Assembly (NCBI RefSeq): GCF_003441615.1
Contig: NZ_CP031842.1
Coordinates: 2,736,001 to 2,800,000 of the forward strand
Length of the DNA stretch: 64,000 nucleotides
Reading direction: 5' to 3'
From: Dechloromonas sp. HYN0024
GTDB taxonomy: Bacteria; Pseudomonadota; Gammaproteobacteria; Burkholderiales; Rhodocyclaceae
Shown: one piece after another, positions 56,056 through 64,000 of the stretch
Layout: each line of letters begins with the position of its first letter
Position numbering within the stretch: the stretch's first letter is position 1
Translations under genes and position numbers: made by a program
The notes under the pieces: model-generated
Seen by the model: the letters and a program-made list of their open reading frames with translations, nothing else
Told to the model about the DNA's origin: nothing
Database searches by the model: none

Positions 56056-57078
56056 ATGGAACCCATGCCGCGCGATCAACTTGTTACCGACTGGGTTGCC
56101 AGTCGCTTTCCCGAACAGTCCGTCCACATCACCCCGGCCTCGGCCGATGCGAGCTTTCGCCGCTATTTCCGCCTGACCTGGCCGGATGGCCAGACGCGCA
56201 TCCTGATGGACGCCCCGCCGGAGAAGGAAGACTGCAAACCCTTCATTCACGTCGCCGGCCTGCTCGCCAAGGCTGATCTCGCCGCGCCGCGCATTCTCGA
56301 CAAGGATCTCGATAACGGTTTCCTGGTCCTCACCGATCTCGGCCGCATCGGCTACCTCGATGCGCTCAACGCCGACCTCAGCCTGGCCGACCTGTTGATC
56401 CGCCCGGTACTCGACGCACTGGTCCAGTGGCAATGCTCGTCCACCGCCGGGGTCCTGCCGCCCTACGATGGCAGCCTGCTGCGCCGCGAGCTCGATCTCT
56501 TCCCGGAATGGTTCATCGGCCGCCACCTCGGCGTCGAACTCGATGACGCTGAAAAATCCATGCTCGACCGGACCTTCAAGTTCCTCATCAACTCGGCGCT
56601 CAACCAGCCCAAGGTGTTCGTCCATCGCGACTTCATGCCGCGCAACCTGATGGTTGTCGAAAGTGCCGAGCGCCTGACGCCGGGCATCATCGATTTCCAG
56701 GATGCGGTTTACGGCCCGATCACCTACGACGTCGTCTCGCTCTTCCGCGACGCTTTCATTTCCTGGGAAGAAGAACAGGAAATCGACTGGGTCGTCCGCT
56801 ACTGGGAAAAAGCCCGCGCCGCCGGCCTGCCCGTACGCGAGGATTTCGGTGCCTTCTGGCGCGACTACGAACTGATGGGCCTGCAACGCCATCTCAAGGT
56901 GCTCGGCATCTTCTGCCGCCTGAAATACCGCGACGGCAAGGAAAAATACAGCGAAGACCTGCCCCGCTTCATGAACTACGCCCGCAAGACGGCCCACCGC
57001 TACGTCCAGCTCAAGCCCTTGCTCAACCTGCTCGACAAGCTCGAAGGCAATACCGAGCAGATCGGTTATCGCCGCTAA
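56056..57078 (+). CDS. amgK: N-acetylmuramate/N-acetylglucosamine kinase AmgK
   Basis: A 340-residue aminoglycoside-phosphotransferase-fold kinase. Visible are the catalytic loop VFVHRDFMPRNLMV and the metal-binding IIDFQDAVYGPITYDVVSL. AmgK phosphorylates N-acetylmuramic acid at C1 during peptidoglycan recycling, and MurU (next gene, six bases downstream) turns the product into UDP-MurNAc, which is the reason for the specific call. The same pair occurs next to lptD in Pseudomonas. Two ATGs (56056 and 56065) are possible. Confidence 0.88.
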   Translation: MEPMPRDQLVTDWVASRFPEQSVHITPASADASFRRYFRLTWPDGQTRILMDAPPEKEDCKPFIHVAGLLAKADLAAPRILDKDLDNGFLVLTDLGRIGYLDALNADLSLADLLIRPVLDALVQWQCSSTAGVLPPYDGSLLRRELDLFPEWFIGRHLGVELDDAEKSMLDRTFKFLINSALNQPKVFVHRDFMPRNLMVVESAERLTPGIIDFQDAVYGPITYDVVSLFRDAFISWEEEQEIDWVVRYWEKARAAGLPVREDFGAFWRDYELMGLQRHLKVLGIFCRLKYRDGKEKYSEDLPRFMNYARKTAHRYVQLKPLLNLLDKLEGNTEQIGYRR

Positions 57079-59043
<1,965 letters not shown>

Positions 59044-59051
<8 letters not shown>

Positions 59052-60189
59052 CCCGGTTATTGAAAACGTGGACATCCTGATCATGGGTGCCGGCCCGGTC
59101 GGCATGACGCTGCATCTGGCCCTTGCCGCCGGCGGCATAAAATCATTGCTGCTCGACCGTCGCCCGCCGCAAGCCCAGCAAGGTGACCCGCGCGCCCTTG
59201 CCCTGTCACATGGCGCCCGCCAGCTGCTCGAACAGATCAATAGCTGGCCAACCCGTGCCGCGACACCGATCGAAACCATTCACGTTTCACAGAAAGATGG
59301 TTTTGGCCGCACCTTGATCGACCATCAGGAATACGCCCTGCCCGCCCTCGGCTACGTCGTCCGTTACCGCGACCTGGCTAGCGCACTCGCTGCCAATCTT
59401 GCCGCCGACGCCGTTCTGTCGGAAGCCGAAGTGATCGACATCACCCCAGGCGCGGAGCACGTCACCGTGTCGCTGCGCCACGCCGGTCAACTGCGCAACA
59501 TCCAAACCCGACTGCTGGTCCACGCCGAGGGCACTCCCGGCGACAATCCGGCCGTCAAGGTCAGCGACTACGACCAGCACGCGGTGATCTGCGAAGTGAT
59601 CCCGACACCGGGCCACAACCGGCGCGCCTGGGAACGTTTCACACCGGACGGCCCGCTCGCCCTGCTGCCGCTCGGCGACGAGTACTCCATCGTATTCACC
59701 CTGCCGCCGGCCAAGGCCGATGCGGTGATGGCGATGGACGACGACGCCTTCATCGACGCTCTGCAAAAACAGCTTGGTCAGCGCCTGCGCTTCGCCAATC
59801 CGGGCAAACGCAGCCGCTTTCCGCTCGCCCTGCGCCTGCGCGACACCCTGGTCAAGGACAACGAGGTCTGGATCGGCAATACCGCGCAAACGCTACACCC
59901 GGTTTCTGGCCAGGGCTTCAACCTCGGCATCCGCGACGCCTGGCAACTGGCCGAAATTCTCCTCGGCAACGGCCTCGACCCCGCCGCACTCGCCGACTAC
60001 GCCGCCAGCCGCCGCCTCGACCGCCGCGGCAGCGCCTTGTTCACCGACCAGATCGTGCGCGGCTTCTCCAACAACTTCGGCCCGCTCAAACTGGCCCGCG
60101 GCCTCGGCCTCCTCGCGCTTGACCTCTGCCCACCAGCCCGCCACTTCGTCGCCAAACGCATGATCTGGGGCGCCCGGGCCTGGCCTTGA
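59044..60189 (+). CDS. UbiH/UbiF-family FAD-dependent hydroxylase
   Basis: A 381-residue flavoprotein monooxygenase. The dinucleotide-binding start is DILIMGAGPVGMTLHLALAA, and the second FAD motif is WIGNTAQTLHPVSGQGFNLG. The C-terminal location of NLGIRDAWQLAEIL is characteristic of the UbiH group, which hydroxylates ring carbons in ubiquinone synthesis. In other proteobacteria ubiH follows pepP in the same order, which favours UbiH; VisC/UbiI-type roles are possible. The ATG lies inside the end of pepP (8-base overlap). The MenA-like gene follows after 55 bases. Confidence 0.88.
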
Positions 60190-60244
60190 ACCCCCTTCAC
60201 GGCATCAGTTCCGGGCATCGCCTGCAACGCCAAAGCACCCTCGC

Positions 60245-61117
60245 ATGAAGACAAGCACCGCCTGGTTTCTTGCCTGTCGTCCGAAGACATTGTCGGTCTC
60301 GTTATCGCCGGTCCTCGTCGGGACGGCCGTCGCCTGGCACGACAGCGCCACCCTGCTCTGGCTGCCCTTGCTCGCGGCCGCGCTCGGCGCGGCCTTCATC
60401 CAGATTGGCACCAACCTGTTCAACGATGTCGGCGATTTTCTGCGCGGCACTGATACGCCCGAACGCCTCGGCCCGAAGCGCGCCACAGCTGAAGGCTGGC
60501 TGACCCCGGGCAAGGTCAGGTCGGGGGCCTGGCTCAGTTTCGCCCTGGCATTCCTGTGTGGCATTTATCTGGTCGCCCACGGCGGCTGGCCCATCGTTGC
60601 CATCGGCCTCGCCTCACTCGCCGCCGGCTGGGCCTACACCGGCGGGCCAAAACCGATTGCCTATGGACCGCTGGGCGAAGTGTTCGTGTTCATCTTCTTC
60701 GGCCTGATCGCTGTCGGCGGCAGCTACTACCTGCAGACGTTGAGCCTGTCTCCCACTGCCCTGCTGGCCGGCGCTCTGGTCGGAATTCACGCTGCGGCAG
60801 TGATCACCGTCAATAATTACCGCGATCTCGATGGCGATGCAAAAAATGGCAAGAACACCCTAGCTGTTCGCCTCGGCCGACCGGGTTGCCGCCGCATCTA
60901 CGCCGCAGAAATGCTCGCCCCTTATGCGCTGCTGCCCCTCCTCGCCAACCTCGGCTGGCCCACAGCCCTGCCGCTGCTGACGCTGCCGCTGGCTCTCCGG
61001 CTGATCCACCGCTTTTACCGCGAAGCACCGGGTCCGGCGTTCAACAGCATCCTTGCTGCGACGGCCGGACTGCAATTAGGGTTTGCCCTACTCTTAACGC
61101 TGAGCCTGACGATTTGA
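60245..61117 (+). CDS. UbiA-superfamily prenyltransferase, MenA-like
   Basis: A 290-residue membrane prenyltransferase with about nine helices. The first acidic motif is in GTNLFNDVGDFLRGTD and the second in VNNYRDLDGDAKNGKNTLA, both typical of MenA (1,4-dihydroxy-2-naphthoate polyprenyltransferase) rather than UbiA. ACRPKTLSVSLSPVLVGTA at the start also fits MenA. Other menaquinone genes are not in the window, so the aromatic acceptor is uncertain. It lies directly after the UbiH-like gene. The ATG has no clear ribosome binding site. Confidence 0.8.
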   Translation: MKTSTAWFLACRPKTLSVSLSPVLVGTAVAWHDSATLLWLPLLAAALGAAFIQIGTNLFNDVGDFLRGTDTPERLGPKRATAEGWLTPGKVRSGAWLSFALAFLCGIYLVAHGGWPIVAIGLASLAAGWAYTGGPKPIAYGPLGEVFVFIFFGLIAVGGSYYLQTLSLSPTALLAGALVGIHAAAVITVNNYRDLDGDAKNGKNTLAVRLGRPGCRRIYAAEMLAPYALLPLLANLGWPTALPLLTLPLALRLIHRFYREAPGPAFNSILAATAGLQLGFALLLTLSLTI

Positions 61118-61186
61118 CTATTTTTTAAGCGCCGACTCGGGTAAAATTCGTGGCTCCCCAAGATTTACCCGACCCTTCGTACGCCC

Positions 61187-62203
61187 ATGGAATTTGCCGG
61201 TTTTCAGCTCCGCAACAATCTGTTCGTCGCCCCCATGGCCGGCGTGACGGATCGGCCTTTCCGCCAGTTGTGCAAAAAACTCGGGGCCGGGCTGGCCGTT
61301 TCCGAGATGGTTACATCCAACTCGCTGCTCTACGGCAGCAAGAAGACCTTGCGCCGGGCCAATCACGAAGGCGAAGTGGCACCGATTTCGGTGCAGATTG
61401 CCGGGGCCGACCCCAAGATGATGGCCGAAGCGGCCAGACACAACGTCGATAACGGCGCCCAGATCATCGACATCAATATGGGTTGCCCGGCCAAAAAGGT
61501 CTGCAACGTCATGGCCGGTTCGGCCCTCATGCAGGACGAGGAACACGTCGGTCGGATTCTCGACGCCGTCGTCGCTGCCGTGCCGAACACGCCGGTCACG
61601 CTCAAATTCCGCACCGGCTGGAACATCGCCAACAAGAACGCGCCGACCATCGCGCGCATTGCTGAATCGGCCGGTATCCGTGCCGTCGCCATCCATGGCC
61701 GGACGCGCTGCCAGCAATACACAGGGGAAGCCGAGTACGACACCATCGCCTTGGTCAAGACGCTGATCCGCATCCCGGTCATCGCCAACGGCGACATCAC
61801 GACACCGGAAAAAGCCAAGCACGTGCTCGACGTCACCGGCGCCGACGGCATCATGATTGGTCGGGCCGCCCAGGGCCGCCCCTGGCTGTTCCGCGAAATC
61901 GAACATTATCTGAAGACCGGCGAGCATTTGCCGCCGGCCAGAGTCACCGAGATCCACGCCATTCTGCTGGCCCATCTCGAGGACCTTTACGCTTTCTACG
62001 GCCCGGAAACGGGGTTCAAGGTCGCCCGCAAGCACATCTCCTGGTACACCAAGGGATTGGTTGGCTCGGCGGCCTTCCGCAAGGAAATGAACGTCCTGCC
62101 CAGCATCGAACAACAGATGCAGGCAGTGAACGAGTTTTTCATCCGCCAGGCGGAAGAAAACGACATCTTAAAATATGACAAAGAGGAGGCGTTGGCAGCA
62201 TGA
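61187..62203 (+). CDS. dusB: tRNA-dihydrouridine synthase B
   Basis: A 338-residue FMN enzyme that reduces uridines in tRNA. It starts FAGFQLRNNLFVAPMAGVTD with the FMN-binding segment, and contains NMGCPAKKVCNVMAGSALM with the catalytic Cys and FRTGWNIANKN, AIHGRTRCQQYTGEAEYD and NGDITTPEKAKHVL. The pairing with fis, overlapping by four bases (ATGA), is the classic dusB-fis operon and supports DusB over DusA or DusC. A TAAAAT hexamer (61142-61147) may be the -10. Confidence 0.97.
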   Translation: MEFAGFQLRNNLFVAPMAGVTDRPFRQLCKKLGAGLAVSEMVTSNSLLYGSKKTLRRANHEGEVAPISVQIAGADPKMMAEAARHNVDNGAQIIDINMGCPAKKVCNVMAGSALMQDEEHVGRILDAVVAAVPNTPVTLKFRTGWNIANKNAPTIARIAESAGIRAVAIHGRTRCQQYTGEAEYDTIALVKTLIRIPVIANGDITTPEKAKHVLDVTGADGIMIGRAAQGRPWLFREIEHYLKTGEHLPPARVTEIHAILLAHLEDLYAFYGPETGFKVARKHISWYTKGLVGSAAFRKEMNVLPSIEQQMQAVNEFFIRQAEENDILKYDKEEALAA

Positions 62204-62433
62204 GCCAACAAGACTTGGGGCGGTGCGTCATCAGTGCACTGGAGCAGTACTTCCGCGACCTCGATGGCGAAAAGCCGGGCGCAATCTATGACATGGTTTT
62301 GAAGAGCGTCGAAAAGCCGATGCTCGAAGTGGTGCTGGCCAAGGCCGGTGCCAACCAGACGCTGGCGGCGGAGATGCTGGGCATCAACCGCAATACGCTG
62401 CGCAAGAAACTGACAGAACACCAACTACTGTAA
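62200..62433 (+). CDS. fis: Fis-family nucleoid-associated regulator
   Basis: A 77-residue DNA-binding protein, shorter at the N-terminus than E. coli Fis (98). The C-terminal helix-turn-helix reads [21 protein letters not shown], very close to that of Fis. It bends DNA and affects rRNA and other growth-linked promoters. Its ATGA overlaps the dusB stop, so the two are translationally coupled; purH begins five bases after its stop. Confidence 0.93.
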   Translation: MSQQDLGRCVISALEQYFRDLDGEKPGAIYDMVLKSVEKPMLEVVLAKAGANQTLAAEMLGINRNTLRKKLTEHQLL

Positions 62434-62438
62434 TCACC

Positions 62439-64000
62439 ATGACCATCAAACAAGCCCTGATTTCCGTCTCCGACAAGACGGGTGTTCTCGAATTCGCCCA
62501 AGGCCTCGCCGCCCAGGGCGTCAAGCTGCTGTCGACCGGCGGCACCGCCAAGATGCTGCGCGATGCCGGCCTGTCTGTCACCGAAATCGGCGACTACACC
62601 GGCTTCCCGGAAATGCTCGATGGCCGTGTCAAGACGCTGCACCCGAAGGTGCATGGCGGCATCCTGGCCCGGCGCGACCTGCCGGAACATCTGGCGACCA
62701 TTGAAGCGCACGGTATCCCGACCATCGATCTGGTCTGCGTCAATCTCTACCCCTTCGCCGCCACCATCGCCAAGGCCGGCGTCACGCTGGCCGATGCCAT
62801 CGAGAATATCGACATCGGTGGCCCGGCCATGGTCCGCTCCTCGGCCAAGAACTACGCCGGCGTCGCCATCGTCACCGACCCGGAAGACTACGCCCCCCTG
62901 CTGGCAGAGATGAAGGCCAATGGCGGCGCCCTGCAACTGGCAACGCGTTTCGGTCTGGCCAAGAAGGCCTTCACCCATACCGCCCGCTACGACAGCATGA
63001 TCGCCAACTGGCTGACCGGTCTCGACGACGGCGTCGAAGCTACGCCGGAAGCGGCTGCCCCGGTCCCGGCCATCTTCCCGGCCAAGTTGCAACTGGCCTT
63101 CGACCGCACGGAAATCCTGCGCTACGGCGAAAACTCACACCAGTCTGCCGCCTTCTACCGTGAACCCAGCCCGGTCGCCGGCAGCATCGCCGCCTACAGC
63201 CAGTTGCAAGGCAAGGAACTGTCCTACAACAACATCGCTGACTCCGATGCCGCCTGGGAATGCGTCAAGTCCTTTGACACCCCGGCCTGCGTCATCGTCA
63301 AGCACGCCAACCCGTGCGGCGTGGCCATCGACGGCACCCTGCTCGCTGCTTACGAAAAGGCCTTCAAGACCGACTCGACCTCGGCTTTCGGCGGCATCAT
63401 CGCCTTCAACGGCGAAGTTGGCCTCGACGTCGTCAATGCCATGAACGAGCGCAAGCACTTCGTCGAAGTGCTGATCGCCCCGTCCTACACGGCGGAAGCC
63501 AAGGCCGCGCTGGCCGGCAAGACCAACCTGCGCGTCCTCGTCGTGCCCATCTCGCGCCAGCTCAACGCCCTTGAATACAAGCGCGTCGGCGGTGGCCTGC
63601 TGGTCCAGACGCCGGATGATTTCACGGCCCAGGCCTCGGGTCTGAAGATCGTCACCAAGGTCCAGCCGACCGCCCAGCAGATCGAAGACCTGCTCTTCGC
63701 CGAGCGCGTTGCCAAGTTCGTCAAGTCCAACGCCATTGTCTTCTGTGGCGGCGGCATGACCCTCGGCGTCGGTGCCGGCCAGATGAGCCGCGTCGATTCG
63801 ACCAAGATCGCCAGCATCAAGGCCCAGCACGCCGGCCTCGACCTGAACGGCTCGGTCGTCGCCTCGGATGCCTTCTTCCCGTTCCGCGACGGCGTCGACG
63901 TTCTGGCGGCGGCCGGTGCCAAGGCGGTGATTCAGCCGGGTGGCTCGATGCGCGACGACGAAGTCATCGCGGCAGCCGACGAGCATGGCCTGGCCATGGT
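62439..64000 (+). CDS. purH: Bifunctional AICAR formyltransferase/IMP cyclohydrolase (3' end outside window)
   Basis: 520 codons of PurH are present and the frame is open to the window end; E. coli PurH has 529 residues, so only about ten residues are missing. The N-terminal IMP cyclohydrolase domain has [27 protein letters not shown] and [18 protein letters not shown]. The AICAR formyltransferase domain has [24 protein letters not shown] and [14 protein letters not shown]. It carries out the last two steps to IMP. The ATG lies five bases after the fis stop. Confidence 0.97.
   Translation, partial: MTIKQALISVSDKTGVLEFAQGLAAQGVKLLSTGGTAKMLRDAGLSVTEIGDYTGFPEMLDGRVKTLHPKVHGGILARRDLPEHLATIEAHGIPTIDLVCVNLYPFAATIAKAGVTLADAIENIDIGGPAMVRSSAKNYAGVAIVTDPEDYAPLLAEMKANGGALQLATRFGLAKKAFTHTARYDSMIANWLTGLDDGVEATPEAAAPVPAIFPAKLQLAFDRTEILRYGENSHQSAAFYREPSPVAGSIAAYSQLQGKELSYNNIADSDAAWECVKSFDTPACVIVKHANPCGVAIDGTLLAAYEKAFKTDSTSAFGGIIAFNGEVGLDVVNAMNERKHFVEVLIAPSYTAEAKAALAGKTNLRVLVVPISRQLNALEYKRVGGGLLVQTPDDFTAQASGLKIVTKVQPTAQQIEDLLFAERVAKFVKSNAIVFCGGGMTLGVGAGQMSRVDSTKIASIKAQHAGLDLNGSVVASDAFFPFRDGVDVLAAAGAKAVIQPGGSMRDDEVIAAADEHGLAM

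Noticed and set aside
61114..61147. TTGACT as the -35 of dusB-fis with TAAAAT as -10.
   Set aside because: The spacer would be 22 bases, too long for a sigma-70 promoter; only the -10 is plausible.

Overview
The window is ordinary, densely packed chromosomal DNA (high G+C, very short gaps, many 1-8 base gene overlaps) from a Gram-negative proteobacterium. The gene set (LptD/SurA, BrkB, AmgK-MurU, PhoBR-Pst, DUF3422, DUF2242-like and DUF4337-like proteins, Calvin-type class II aldolase, two-domain PPK2) suggests a betaproteobacterium of the Rhodocyclales (Dechloromonas/Azonexus-like). That is inferred from family knowledge, not from a search. I found no rRNA, tRNA, CRISPR, insertion sequence, integrase or phage gene. 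The only gene-free stretch above 300 bases is 42899-43240.

Layout. 1-3756 (minus): envelope genes (glycosyltransferase, LpxH-like phosphatase, PAP2 phosphatase, ArnT-like glycosyltransferase). 3878-5677 (plus): purT and a bacteriohemerythrin with an FNR/DNR-like palindrome in its promoter. 5767-12271 (minus): a complete phosphate operon pstS-pstC-pstA-pstB-phoU-phoB-phoR. 12379-13917: a Lys/Ala/Pro-rich protein, rpiA and a possible small RNA. 14004-18860 (plus): DUF4239-like protein, patatin, PhnD-like binding protein and hybrid kinase. 18908-28598: two c-di-GMP enzymes, several small genes, argA, polyphosphate:AMP phosphotransferase, rsmE and a thioredoxin-like protein. 28628-39116: central carbon genes fbp, tkt, gap, epd, pgk, pyk and fba, with two related BamE-like small proteins. 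39181-49840: mixed housekeeping (Ppx-like secreted protein, BrkB, DUF3422, purC, prlC, xthA, Crp/Fnr regulator). 49918-55964 (minus): lptD, surA, pdxA, rsmA, pilZ. 56056-64000 (plus): amgK, murU, pepP, ubiH-like, menA-like, dusB, fis and purH, which runs off the window.

The most interesting signal is at 12.3-13.9 kb. Three Pho-box-like sites lie within 1.5 kb, each with a -10-like hexamer about 10 bases downstream. One precedes pstS. One precedes the Lys/Ala/Pro-rich protein. One, weaker, precedes a short structured segment ending in a strong terminator, a candidate phosphate-responsive small RNA. With the polyphosphate:AMP phosphotransferase and the secreted Ppx/GppA-like protein elsewhere in the window, this suggests a lineage with substantial phosphate and polyphosphate metabolism. 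Functions are assigned from visible motifs and family knowledge; no database search was run.
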